A DNA stretch of 64,000 nucleotides from Pseudomonas allokribbensis (lineage in GTDB: Bacteria; Pseudomonadota; Gammaproteobacteria; Pseudomonadales; Pseudomonadaceae). The translations under genes were made by a program, and so were the position numbers. Shown in pieces: positions 43,354-50,646 of this stretch. The notes below the pieces were generated by a model that did not search any database, was not told the DNA's origin, and saw nothing but the letters and a program-made list of their open reading frames with translations. Positions within the stretch are counted from its first letter, which is position 1, and every line of letters begins with the position of its first letter. The stretch spans positions 2,303,001 to 2,367,000 of the forward strand of contig NZ_CP062252.1 of NCBI RefSeq assembly GCF_014863605.1, written 5' to 3'.

Positions 43354-43827
43354 ATGAACGCCTCCCAGCGCGGTTTTACCTTGATCGAAGTTGTGGTGAC
43401 GCTGGCCCTGATCGGCCTGCTGGCCGGCATGGCTGCGCCGCTGACCGAGACCCTGGTACGGCGTGGCAAGGAGCAGGAACTGCGCACCGCGCTGTATCAG
43501 ATTCGCGATGGCATTGACGCCTACAAGCGTGCCTTCGATGCCGGCTACATCGAGAAATCGCTGAACAGCAGCGGTTACCCGCCGAACCTCAAGGTGCTGG
43601 TCGAAGGCGTGCGCGACGTGCGCAGCGCCAAGGGTGCCAAGTTCTACTTTCTGCGCCGGATACCCCGCGATCCGCTGGTGCCGGCCAAGCGTGACGACAA
43701 CGGCGGTTGGGGCCTGCGGGCCTACGACAGTTCGGCCCAGAGCCCGCGCGATGGCGAAGACGTGTTCGACGTCTACTCCCACGCCAAGGGCCGTGGCCTC
43801 AACGGCATCGCTTACCGCGAGTGGTGA
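43354..43827 (+). CDS. Type II secretion pseudopilin (GspG/H-like)
   Basis: 157 residues. The prepilin site QRG-FTLIEVVVTLALIGLLAG has Glu(+5). The globular part (LRTALYQIRDGIDAYKRAFD, RRIPRDPLVP) is G-like but lacks the usual calcium loop. Start two bases after gspD. It is a second pseudopilin in addition to the G protein at 23732-24160. Confidence 0.85.
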   Translation: MNASQRGFTLIEVVVTLALIGLLAGMAAPLTETLVRRGKEQELRTALYQIRDGIDAYKRAFDAGYIEKSLNSSGYPPNLKVLVEGVRDVRSAKGAKFYFLRRIPRDPLVPAKRDDNGGWGLRAYDSSAQSPRDGEDVFDVYSHAKGRGLNGIAYREW

Positions 43828-43832
43828 CTTTC

Positions 43833-44207
43833 ATGCGCCGGGAAAAGGGTTTTACCTTGCTCGAACTGATGGTGGTGATGGCGATCATCGCGACCCTGAT
43901 GACCATCGCATTGCCGCGCTATTTCAACAGTCTCGAAGCCTCGAAAGAGACCACGTTGCACCAGAGCCTGTCGGCCATGCGCGAGGCGCTGGATCACTAC
44001 TACGGCGACACCGGGCGTTATCCCGATTCCATCGAGCAACTGGTCGAACAGCGTTACCTGCGCAACGCGCCACTGGACCCGATCACCGAGCGCAATGACC
44101 AGTGGGTGCTGGTCGCGCCGCCGGAAGGTGTGGCGGGTGGCGTGGCCGATATCAAGAGCGGTGCTACCGGGAGGGCGCGTGATGGCAGCCAGTATTCCGA
44201 GTGGTAA
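43833..44207 (+). CDS. Type II secretion pseudopilin (GspG-like)
   Basis: 124 residues, prepilin site EKG-FTLLELMVVMAIIATLMT with Glu(+5). LDHYYGDTGRYPDSIEQLVE and LRNAPLDPITERNDQWVLV are G-type motifs, and SQYSEW ends the chain. The next gene begins inside its 3' end (overlap 26 bases). Confidence 0.86.
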   Translation: MRREKGFTLLELMVVMAIIATLMTIALPRYFNSLEASKETTLHQSLSAMREALDHYYGDTGRYPDSIEQLVEQRYLRNAPLDPITERNDQWVLVAPPEGVAGGVADIKSGATGRARDGSQYSEW

Positions 44208-44733
44208 GCGCGCGGAACAGGGCGGGTTCACCTACCTGGGCGTGCTGTTCCTGATCGTGATCATGGGCATGGGCCTGGCCAGTGCCGGCGAGTTGTGGTC
44301 GACGGTTTCGCGGCGCGATCGCGAGAAGCAACTGCTGTGGGTCGGCACTCAATACGCCCAGGCGCTGCGCAGCTATTACCGCAGTTCGCCGGGGTTGGCG
44401 CAGTACCCGAAAGACCTGGCTGACCTGCTGCAGGACGAACGTTTTCCTGAGCCACGCCATCACCTGCGCCAGCTCTACCCGGACCCGATTGGCGGCGGTG
44501 AATGGGCGCTGCAACGGGGCTTTGACGGGCGTATCACTGGCCTCAACAGTCCGTCCACCGAAGTGCCATTGAAGCAGGCGGACTTCCCGTCGCAATGGTC
44601 GGATTTCGAGGGCATGCAGCGTTATTCGGACTGGCAGTTCGTGGCTGAAAAAGCCTTCCTCGATGGCACCGGCCCTGGCAACGGGTCCCCGGTCAAAGGC
44701 CAGTCGGCCCTGCCGCAGGCATTGCAGCCATGA
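44182..44733 (+). CDS. Minor pseudopilin lacking Glu5
   Basis: 183 residues. The processing site QGG-FTYLGVLFLIVIMGMGLA is a prepilin motif with Gly instead of Glu at +5, as in GspK-type tip pseudopilins. The rest (RDREKQLLWVGTQYAQALRS, SPGLAQYPKDLADLL, HHLRQLYPDPI) matches a minor pseudopilin family often found next to gspG genes. Without Glu5 it probably sits at the tip. It is joined to csgE by ATGA overlap, so secretion and curli genes are translated from one message. Confidence 0.8.
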   Translation: MAASIPSGKRAEQGGFTYLGVLFLIVIMGMGLASAGELWSTVSRRDREKQLLWVGTQYAQALRSYYRSSPGLAQYPKDLADLLQDERFPEPRHHLRQLYPDPIGGGEWALQRGFDGRITGLNSPSTEVPLKQADFPSQWSDFEGMQRYSDWQFVAEKAFLDGTGPGNGSPVKGQSALPQALQP

Positions 44734-45122
44734 GCCGTCCGTGGTGGTGCGCGTTGATCCTCGCTGCTGTGGCGTGCTGCGCCAGCGCCGCCGAGGAAGA
44801 CGAAATGATGGGCTTCATCGTCGACGACACGATCTCGCACATCGGCCACGACTTTTACTACTCGTTCAGCGAACGCCTGCGCGACACCAGCCCGATGGAT
44901 TTCAACCTGGTGGTGCGCGAGCGCCCCGACGCGCGCTGGGGGAGCCTTGTGACCGTGGAATATCAGCAACGCCTGGTGTATCGGCGCTTCCTGCCGCCGA
45001 ACACCGTAGAACTGAAGGACGAGGCCTACGAGGCCGCCGACTCGGTTCGACTGGAGGTCGTCCGGCGCAAGCTGGAAGCCTTGTTGCAGGACACCACCGA
45101 CCTTGAGAAGGACGAACTATGA
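44730..45122 (+). CDS. csgE: Curli assembly factor CsgE
   Basis: 130 residues with a signal peptide ending near CASA-AEE. The sequence GFIVDDTISHIGHDFYYSFS and the following VRERPDARWGSLVTVEY are typical of CsgE, the periplasmic cap of the CsgG pore. It overlaps both the pseudopilin gene before it and csgF after it by four bases. Confidence 0.9.
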   Translation: MSRPWWCALILAAVACCASAAEEDEMMGFIVDDTISHIGHDFYYSFSERLRDTSPMDFNLVVRERPDARWGSLVTVEYQQRLVYRRFLPPNTVELKDEAYEAADSVRLEVVRRKLEALLQDTTDLEKDEL

Positions 45123-45550
45123 ACACGACAACGTTCTCACGGCGCCGCGGATTCTGGATCTCGGGGTTGTTGATCGGGCTTGCCAGCGCCGCCGCCGTCC
45201 AGGCCACCGAGCTGGTCTACACACCGGTCAACCCGTCGTTCGGCGGCAACCCGCTCAACGGCACCTGGCTGCTCAACAACGCCCAGGCGCAAAACGATTA
45301 CGACGATCCGGACCTCAAGAAACGTACGACGGTGGCCGGCACTTCGGCGCTCGAACGTTTCACCAGTCAATTGCAGTCACGGTTGCTGGGGCAACTGCTG
45401 GACAACATCTCCACCGGCAACACGGGGAGCCTGTCCACCGACGCTTTTATCGTCAACGTCGTCGATGACTCGGGGGCACTCACGATTGAAGTGACTGACC
45501 GAGCGAGCGGCGAGGTTTCTGAAATTCAGGTGAACGGCCTCAACCCATGA
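45119..45550 (+). CDS. csgF: Curli assembly factor CsgF
   Basis: 143 residues. The mature start TELVYTPVNPSFGGNPLNGT is the diagnostic CsgF segment that plugs into CsgG; the rest (SALERFTSQLQSRLLGQLLD, then SLSTDAFIV) is also canonical. Secreted to the outer-membrane surface, it couples the CsgB nucleator to the pore. Confidence 0.93.
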   Translation: MNTTTFSRRRGFWISGLLIGLASAAAVQATELVYTPVNPSFGGNPLNGTWLLNNAQAQNDYDDPDLKKRTTVAGTSALERFTSQLQSRLLGQLLDNISTGNTGSLSTDAFIVNVVDDSGALTIEVTDRASGEVSEIQVNGLNP

Positions 45551-45579
45551 CGGGATGACGGTTCCGGGGAGTGATGGAC

Positions 45580-46440
45580 ATGAAAAAAATAATAGCGCTA
45601 GGGCTGATGTTGGCGGCATTACAAGGGTGTGGTCTGCGTGAGCCGATGTCGGCCGAGCAGGACACCGACACTCCGACCCTGACCCCCAGGGCCTCGACCT
45701 ACTACGACTTGCTGAAAATGCCTCGGCCCAAGGGCCGCTTGATGGCGGTGGTGTACGGCTTCCGTGACCAGACCGGACAGTACAAGCCGACCCCGGCCAG
45801 TTCGTTTTCCACCAGCGTCACCCAGGGCGCGGCGTCGATGTTGATGGACGCCTTGCAGGCCAGTGGCTGGTTTGTGGTGCTTGAGCGTGAAGGGCTGCAG
45901 AACCTGCTGACCGAACGCAAGATCATTCGTGCGTCGCAGAAAAAGCCGCATACGCCGGTGAACATCCAGGCTGAACTGCCGCCGTTGCAGGCGGCGAACA
46001 TGATGCTTGAGGGCGGGATCATCGCTTACGACACCAATGTGCGCAGCGGCGGGGAAGGGGCGCGGTATCTGGGGATCGATCTGTCCCGTGAGTACCGGGT
46101 TGATCAGGTGACTGTGAATTTGCGCGCGGTGGATGTGCGCAGCGGGCAGGTGTTGGCGAATGTGATGACCAGCAAGACGATTTATTCGGTGGCGCGCAGT
46201 GCCGGGGTGTTCAAGTTTATCGAGTTCAAGAAATTGCTTGAGGCTGAGGCGGGGTATACGACGAATGAGCCGGCTCAGTTGTGTGTGTTGTCGGCGATCG
46301 AGGCGGCGGTGGGGCATTTGCTGGCGCAGGGGATTGAGCGGCGGTTGTGGCAGGTCGCGGGGGATAATTCTTCGCCTGCGGGGGATGAGACTTTGAATCG
46401 GTATTTGACTCAGAACAAGGTGGATCCGGAGGCTGAGTGA
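45580..46440 (+). CDS. csgG: Curli secretion pore CsgG
   Basis: 286 residues from the ATG at 45580, which lies eight bases after GGGGA; ATG/GTG codons at 45574 and 45571 are too close to it. The lipobox LQGC gives a lipoprotein. CsgG motifs are present: PKGRLMAVVYGFRDQTGQYK, GWFVVLEREGLQNLLTERKI and YRVDQVTVNLRAVDVRSG. It is the nonameric outer-membrane channel that exports CsgA and CsgB. Last gene of the long operon that begins at the response regulator. Confidence 0.93.
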   Translation: MKKIIALGLMLAALQGCGLREPMSAEQDTDTPTLTPRASTYYDLLKMPRPKGRLMAVVYGFRDQTGQYKPTPASSFSTSVTQGAASMLMDALQASGWFVVLEREGLQNLLTERKIIRASQKKPHTPVNIQAELPPLQAANMMLEGGIIAYDTNVRSGGEGARYLGIDLSREYRVDQVTVNLRAVDVRSGQVLANVMTSKTIYSVARSAGVFKFIEFKKLLEAEAGYTTNEPAQLCVLSAIEAAVGHLLAQGIERRLWQVAGDNSSPAGDETLNRYLTQNKVDPEAE

Positions 46441-46467
46441 ACTTGGCGGCCTTTGGGCCGACCAGGT

Positions 46468-46800
46468 TCCTTTGGGTGTTTTGAGTACATATCCGTTGCT
46501 GCGGTAACGGCTTCTTATGGTTTCGCCCTTACGGCGACTCCCTTTGGCAAACGCCCCAAAGGAAGCAAAGGTCTGGGCCCCGGCGTTCAGCCCCTCGCTG
46601 GGGCTCGGGGTTCCTTCGTTCCGGGATTCATCCGGGGGCATCGCCTCCGGTTTGCTTCGCTGCACCTCCTCTCGATGTGTTCGACTTCGTCGAACGGTCG
46701 CTGCGCTCCCACCCCCGGATGAATCCCTCCACTCAGCCTGCCGAAGGGGCCGGCACGTCAAAAGCGGTACTCGAGCTAACGCTCATTGTGTTGAGTGGTG
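46468..46800. repeat. Large Pseudomonas extragenic repeat
   Basis: About 330 non-coding bases after csgG. Phrases such as TTTGAGTACATATCCGTTGC, GGTTTCGCCCTTACGGCGAC, TCCGGGGGCATCGCCTCCGG and TCCCACCCCCGGATGAATCC belong, from memory, to a repeat found many times between genes in Pseudomonas genomes. Several inverted repeats lie inside. There is no convincing gene. A short tandem AGCAGAA run (46811-46831) follows it. Confidence 0.65.
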
Positions 46801-46850
46801 AGAGGCGAAAAGCAGAAAGCAGAAAGCAGAAAGCGGACTGCTTTTGCTTT

Positions 46851-46905
46851 GATCGTTCCCGCGCTCCGCGTGGGAATGCAGCCCGGGACGCTCCGCGTTC
46901 CATTC
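46851..46905. repeat. Short palindromic extragenic repeat
   Basis: GATCGTTCCCGCGCTCCGCG and TGGGAATGCAGCCCGGGACG followed by CTCCGCGTTCCA: a widespread Pseudomonas REP-like element with GTTCCC...GGGAA symmetry. Confidence 0.6.
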
Positions 46906-46984
46906 TCGAATGTTTAAAAGATGTGTCTGTTTTAACGATCCTTCCCACAAGGTTTTCAGGTTGTCCGTCGGAAGCGCGGGCTCT

Positions 46985-47230
46985 AGCCTGTTTTGGTCGC
47001 TGCCAATTCAGCGATCGGGTCTGGAAACCCGGATGTGCGAGAAAGCGAAATCGCTTTTCATAACGTATGCTTGCGCACCTTCATTGTGTGCACGCTGTTA
47101 TGGCGGCTGTGCGCGGGAGACATTTATGTCTGCCGGGTCGCGTTCTCCCCGGATTTCCAGCCCGCGTACTGCTGCCACCCATTCTTCCTGGAAGTCGATT
47201 GGGCCGGCTGCAACCATCAATGAGGACGAA
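46985..47230 (+). promoter_or_regulatory. Structured leader of second DUF6124 gene
   Basis: Shares with 12387-12535 the hairpins TCGCTG/CAGCGA (46997-47014), CGGGT/ACCCG (47016-47031) and AGACAT-TT-ATGTCT (47118-47131), and the blocks TATGGCGGCTGT, GTCTGCCGG, CCCGCGTA and TGCTGCCACCC. The stem changes are compensatory. Between the second and third hairpins it carries an extra 30-40 bases. No gene lies in it. Confidence 0.62.
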
Positions 47231-47620
47231 ATGACCATGAAGAAACCAACACCCAACCCACCCGAAAACCAGGCCAGTCTCGAAACCGACCCAACCTCCC
47301 CATACACCTCCATCAACTCGAAAAAACTCCACGAAGCCGCCGAGCGCGCCCTCGACCATTACCTCTGCCCCGGCGCCCACATCATGGGCAGCGTCAACGA
47401 ACCCGCCCCGATGTACCTCGCCAACCCGGCCTACAACACCGAATCCCTGCTCGCCAACGCCTGCGAATCCCTGGGCTCCGCCAGCGAAATGCTCAACAAC
47501 TTCGCCGCCACCCTCGACCCCGCCCACCGCAAGACCGCGCTGGGTATCGCGCAGATCCTCATGTTGAGTGAGCTGGCCGTAAATCAGGCCTTGGATCACG
47601 TCGAGCTGAACGATGAATAG
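47231..47620 (+). CDS. DUF6124/DUF3077-family protein (paralogue)
   Basis: 129 residues (ATG 47231; 47237 is also possible). The same plan as the protein at 12582-12953: KKPTPNPPENQ start, KLHEAAERALDHYL and ESLLANACESLGSASEMLNN, then GIAQILMLSELAVNQALD. Function unknown. Its stop overlaps a small antitoxin-like gene, a hint of translational coupling. Confidence 0.85.
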   Translation: MTMKKPTPNPPENQASLETDPTSPYTSINSKKLHEAAERALDHYLCPGAHIMGSVNEPAPMYLANPAYNTESLLANACESLGSASEMLNNFAATLDPAHRKTALGIAQILMLSELAVNQALDHVELNDE

Positions 47621-47780
47621 CTCGGTACAGAAACCAAGTCCCTTCGAATCGGAACATAGTCGACTTACCTTGGAGGCAATGGACGATGTGGATGCTGATC
47701 GGGTGATTGACCATCAAACAGTGCTGGATTGGGCCGGTTCTTTGATCTGTCCGGATAAACCAATAGATAGTCTCCAATAG
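47613..47780 (+). CDS. Small antitoxin-like protein (CopG/stability type)
   Basis: 55 residues, MNSSVQKPSPFESEHSRLTL then EAMDDVDADRVIDHQTVLDW. The pattern LEAMxDVDAxRVIDHQxVxxW is that of short antitoxins that accompany RelE/ParE toxins in Pseudomonas. Start overlaps the DUF6124 stop by eight bases. No toxin gene follows; the next gene is another antitoxin-like one. I judged it real from its coding pattern and motif. Confidence 0.55.
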   Translation: MNSSVQKPSPFESEHSRLTLEAMDDVDADRVIDHQTVLDWAGSLICPDKPIDSLQ

Positions 47781-47803
47781 CTTGAGAACCATCAGAAACA
47801 AAA

Positions 47804-47838
47804 AAAGAACGCGATCCAAAAAAGAGGTCGCGTTCTTC
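47804..47838. terminator. Hairpin with A/T tract
   Basis: AGAACGCGA/TCGCGTTCT stem around a 13-base loop, with seven A on its left side. On the minus strand it reads as a terminator (stem then TTTTTTT), although no minus-strand gene ends here. It may stop antisense transcripts or be a remnant. Confidence 0.4.
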
Positions 47839-47858
47839 ACTTTCAATCAGGAGCCAAC

Positions 47859-48050
47859 ATGGATGACCTGTTCTCCCCAATCGTTTCAGACTTCGAAAGC
47901 GAAGAGCAGGCCGCCAGATATGACCGTTGGTTGCGTGCCAAAGTACAGGTTTCAATCGATGACCCACGACCCAGCATTCCGAATGCGCAGGTGATGGCTG
48001 AAATGTCGGCCCTGATGGAGGACAAACGAAGAAAGCATGAGGCGGGGTGA
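47859..48050 (+). CDS. Antitoxin-like 'stability determinant' protein
   Basis: 63 residues. EEQAARYDRWLRAKVQVSID followed by DPRPSIPNAQVMAEMSAL is the conserved core of short Pseudomonas/proteobacterial antitoxins annotated as stability determinants that pair with RelE/ParE toxins. CAGGAG precedes the ATG. No toxin is adjacent: the next gene is an unrelated 72-residue protein, so it is an orphan. Confidence 0.65.
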   Translation: MDDLFSPIVSDFESEEQAARYDRWLRAKVQVSIDDPRPSIPNAQVMAEMSALMEDKRRKHEAG

Positions 48051-48144
48051 GTGCTTTGCGTTGGCAATGTGAAAAGTAGAAAAGCGCAATGCCGATTTTG
48101 GCTACTCTACTGCTTCCTGACGACTAACTATTTTTGAGGAGCGC

Positions 48145-48363
48145 ATGGACCTTTCACCACCACTGGAAATCGACAGCGCTACCTATGCAGAATTCTTGGG
48201 CCTGTGGGAAATGGGTTCCTTTGATAATCAGCGATTGGGACAAGCCTTCTACAACCATTTCCGCCTCCATCGGTTAACCGATCAGGCTTTGTTGCATGGG
48301 CTTTACGAGGCAGACGGCAAGAAGGCTCGAGCCGCTATAAGTCGCATATTTAATCTCAATTAG
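48145..48363 (+). CDS. Small unknown protein
   Basis: 72 residues, MDLSPPLEIDSATYAEFLGL then WEMGSFDNQRLGQAFYNHFR. TGAGGAG stands before the ATG. No signal peptide or membrane segment. I do not recognise the family. The stop overlaps the end of the antitoxin remnant on the other strand. Confidence 0.6.
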   Translation: MDLSPPLEIDSATYAEFLGLWEMGSFDNQRLGQAFYNHFRLHRLTDQALLHGLYEADGKKARAAISRIFNLN

Positions 48364-48463
48364 CATCAGCCTTTTTGCGCATTGATTCCATTAAGGCATG
48401 TATCTCGGCCATCACCTGGTCATGCGGGATGTTCGGACGCGGATCATCGAGAGAGGCCTGCAC
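48356..48463 (-). pseudogene. Remnant of a second antitoxin gene
   Basis: The minus strand encodes EVQASLDDPRPNIPHDQVMA, then EIHALMESMRKK, close to the C-terminal half of the antitoxin at 47859-48050 (AKVQVSIDDPRPSIPNAQVM). The N-terminal half with RYDRW is missing; upstream codons are unrelated and contain a GAAAACGG-T-CCGTTTTC palindrome. So this is a truncated copy in opposite orientation. Confidence 0.6.
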
Positions 48464-48558
48464 TTCCGACGGCCAACCGCCAGAATTCGTCAGAAAAGTC
48501 CCCGATTTTCTGAAAACGGTCCGTTTTCCGTAGTACGCCACTCAAGCTTCAGCGCGAA

Positions 48559-48590
48559 AAAAACCGCGACCCTAAAAGATCGCGGTTTTC
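48559..48590 (-). terminator. Rho-independent terminator of csgA
   Basis: On the minus strand AACCGCGA/TCGCGGTTT stem with TTTTTTT, 15 bases past the csgA stop. Confidence 0.85.
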
Positions 48591-48603
48591 CAACACCCAA
48601 CCC

Positions 48604-50055
48604 TTACTGCTGCAAAACCGTCGCCTGGTTAGCCGACCCGAACTGTTGAATATTCGCGGTCTGTGTCATCCCGCTCTGATCCACATTGGCAATGTTCCCG
48701 GTTCCGCCCTGGGTCACGTACGCCACGTTCATGGTGTCAGCCTGTTTCACGGTGATCATGTTGTCGCTGCCATAAAGCTGCGCGGTGTACGCCTGGTTGC
48801 CCGTGCCGGACTGATCGAATTCGGTGCTGTTGCCCGTGCCGTTCGAGCTGCCTTGGGCCAGGTTGGTAGTGCCGCGTTGATCGGAGATCAGGATGTTGTC
48901 GCTGCCGTTCTGATCGAAGTACAGCTCGTTGTAGGAATCAGCCTGGCTGACTGTGGTTTTGTTGCCGGTGCCAGTCTGGTGGGTCGTCATGGTGTGGCCG
49001 ACGCCGTCCTGGGTGAAGCTGGCGATGTTGCCGTTACCCGCCTGATTGATCGTTGCACGCTGGTTGCTGCCGAACTGGCCGCCGTGTTGCGGGCCTTTCC
49101 AGTTGCTGGCGTAGACCTTGTTGTCGTTGCCCACGGAGGTGGCGTTGAGCGTGTGACCGTCGCCACTCTGGTAGGTGTAGTGCACGTTGCCGTTGCCGAC
49201 TTGATAGAGGGCCAGCGTCGAGTTGACCGACTCGAACTGGTCGGCGTAGATGGCGTTGGTGTTGCCGACCTGGGTGACGGCGGCGGTGTTGTTTTCGCCG
49301 AAGCTCTGGTCGACCACGGTTTCGTTGCTGTCGCCGTATTGGTTGACGGTGGCCTGGCTGGCCAGTTGGGTGTCTTGCCAGATTTCGCTGCCGTTGAGGT
49401 TGCCGAACTGGTTGATGGTGATGTTGCCGCCGGTGCCGTTGCGCTGGTCGGCGTAGCCGTAGTTGTTTTCGCCGGCCTGGTTGATGCCGATCTGCCCGCC
49501 GTTGTGGGTGACCTGTTCGGCGGTGCCGTAGTTGGCGGTGCCGTATTGGGTGATCACCGAACTGTTGCCGCTGCCTTCGTACAGTTGCTCGATGTTGGCT
49601 TCGTTGCTGTCGCCGAACTGGAAGGTCTTGCCTTCGCTGCCATTCTGCGAGTCCTGGTAGACGAACGAGAAATTGCCGGTGCCTTGCTGCTGTTGCAGGG
49701 CGGTGTTGGGTGAGCCGAAGCCCAGCGACTGGCTGGCGTGGGTGGTGTTGAAGGCGCCGACCTGTTGTTGGGTGATGGTGCCATTGTCTTCGTAAAGTTG
49801 TTCGGCATAGGCGGCGTTGTAGTCGCCGACCGCGTCCTGGGTGATGACGCTGCTGGCGGTGTCTTGCACGGCGGCGGCGTCGTTGCCCTGGCCGAGTTGG
49901 GTCTGGGTGGCGCTGCTGAACGGGGCCTGGGTCTGCTTCACATTGGCGATGTTGGCAGTACCGACCTGGCTCTGGGTGGACAGGCTGTCGTCGGCCATGG
50001 CCTGGGCACTGATCATGACCAGGATGGCGGCGGTGAGGGGCGTCAGTTTGAACAT
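48604..50055 (-). CDS. csgA: Giant curlin CsgA (20 repeats)
   Basis: 483 residues, signal peptide ending near AQAMA-DDS. The mature chain is built of about 20 units of 21-31 residues, each starting G-x-x-N and containing Gln at regular places (GTGNIANVDQSGMTQTANIQ; GDSNETVVDQSFGENNTAAV). That is the amyloid beta-arch curlin pattern, with four times as many repeats as the five of E. coli CsgA. It is the structural fibre subunit, exported by CsgG. GGAGAG precedes the ATG; csgB lies 26 bases upstream. Confidence 0.88.
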   Translation of the reverse strand: MFKLTPLTAAILVMISAQAMADDSLSTQSQVGTANIANVKQTQAPFSSATQTQLGQGNDAAAVQDTASSVITQDAVGDYNAAYAEQLYEDNGTITQQQVGAFNTTHASQSLGFGSPNTALQQQQGTGNFSFVYQDSQNGSEGKTFQFGDSNEANIEQLYEGSGNSSVITQYGTANYGTAEQVTHNGGQIGINQAGENNYGYADQRNGTGGNITINQFGNLNGSEIWQDTQLASQATVNQYGDSNETVVDQSFGENNTAAVTQVGNTNAIYADQFESVNSTLALYQVGNGNVHYTYQSGDGHTLNATSVGNDNKVYASNWKGPQHGGQFGSNQRATINQAGNGNIASFTQDGVGHTMTTHQTGTGNKTTVSQADSYNELYFDQNGSDNILISDQRGTTNLAQGSSNGTGNSTEFDQSGTGNQAYTAQLYGSDNMITVKQADTMNVAYVTQGGTGNIANVDQSGMTQTANIQQFGSANQATVLQQ

Positions 50056-50081
50056 GATGAACTCTCCGATGATTGCAGTGC

Positions 50082-50543
50082 TTAGCGATATTGCTTGACC
50101 GAAACGCTCATGCCGTTGCCCGACTGGGTCACGGCGCTTTGCAGCCCCGTGCCGGCCTGCTCGATGCTGGCGTCGTTGTTGTTGCCGTTTTGCGAAATCT
50201 GCGCGCGGTTGTGGCTGCCGTTTTGTGTGATGGACGCGGCGTTGCCGGAACCGTTTTGCGTGATCAACGCCATCAGGTCGCTGCCTTGCTGAAGGATGTA
50301 CGCCTCTTGATTGCTGCCCGACTGCACGATCTTTCCAAGCAGCGACTGACCGTTCTGCGAGAGCAGGGCGAGGTTGGCCTGGCCGTTCTGGTCGATCAGG
50401 GCTTGCTGGCCCACCGGGGGCGGCAGTTCACCGAGGTCGGCGGAGGGCGCCAGGTCGTCGTTTTCCATCAGGTCGTCGGCACGCACGCCCGCACTGCCGC
50501 ACAGGGCGAGCAGGCAAAGCAGGGCGGCGGTCGGCGTGTTCAT
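50082..50543 (-). CDS. csgB: Curlin nucleator CsgB
   Basis: 153 residues from the ATG at 50543 (AGGA eight bases before). Signal peptide ends near GVRA-DDL. Five to six curlin units follow (SGNAASITQNGSHNRAQISQ), ending SVKQYR, with a charged C-terminus as in CsgB, which anchors and nucleates CsgA fibres. The gene order B before A is as in E. coli, but csgD and csgC are absent. Confidence 0.85.
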   Translation of the reverse strand: MNTPTAALLCLLALCGSAGVRADDLMENDDLAPSADLGELPPPVGQQALIDQNGQANLALLSQNGQSLLGKIVQSGSNQEAYILQQGSDLMALITQNGSGNAASITQNGSHNRAQISQNGNNNDASIEQAGTGLQSAVTQSGNGMSVSVKQYR

Positions 50544-50646
50544 GGCGTTGTCCTGTGGTGTGTCGTGTTGCGCAAACCTGAAATCGTGGCTGAGACCGGC
50601 CCCACCCACTCCGCGCCAGGCGGTGTGGGGCGGGTGGGGCGTGGGC

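Noticed and set aside
46441..47230. Possible insertion sequence between csgG and the DUF6124 gene
   Set aside because: No transposase, no target duplication visible; the sequence fits extragenic repeats.
48500..48535. GAAAACGG-T-CCGTTTTC palindrome as an operator
   Set aside because: Stands inside the degenerate antitoxin remnant with no promoter-like context; kept only as a note.
48646..49713. A 355-residue Val/Gly-rich plus-strand frame opposite csgA
   Set aside because: It mirrors the curlin repeats; the minus strand has signal peptide, ribosome site and terminator.
48604..50055. Regularly spaced repeats that could suggest a CRISPR array
   Set aside because: Units are degenerate, coding and in frame (curlin); no identical direct repeats with unique spacers and no cas genes.
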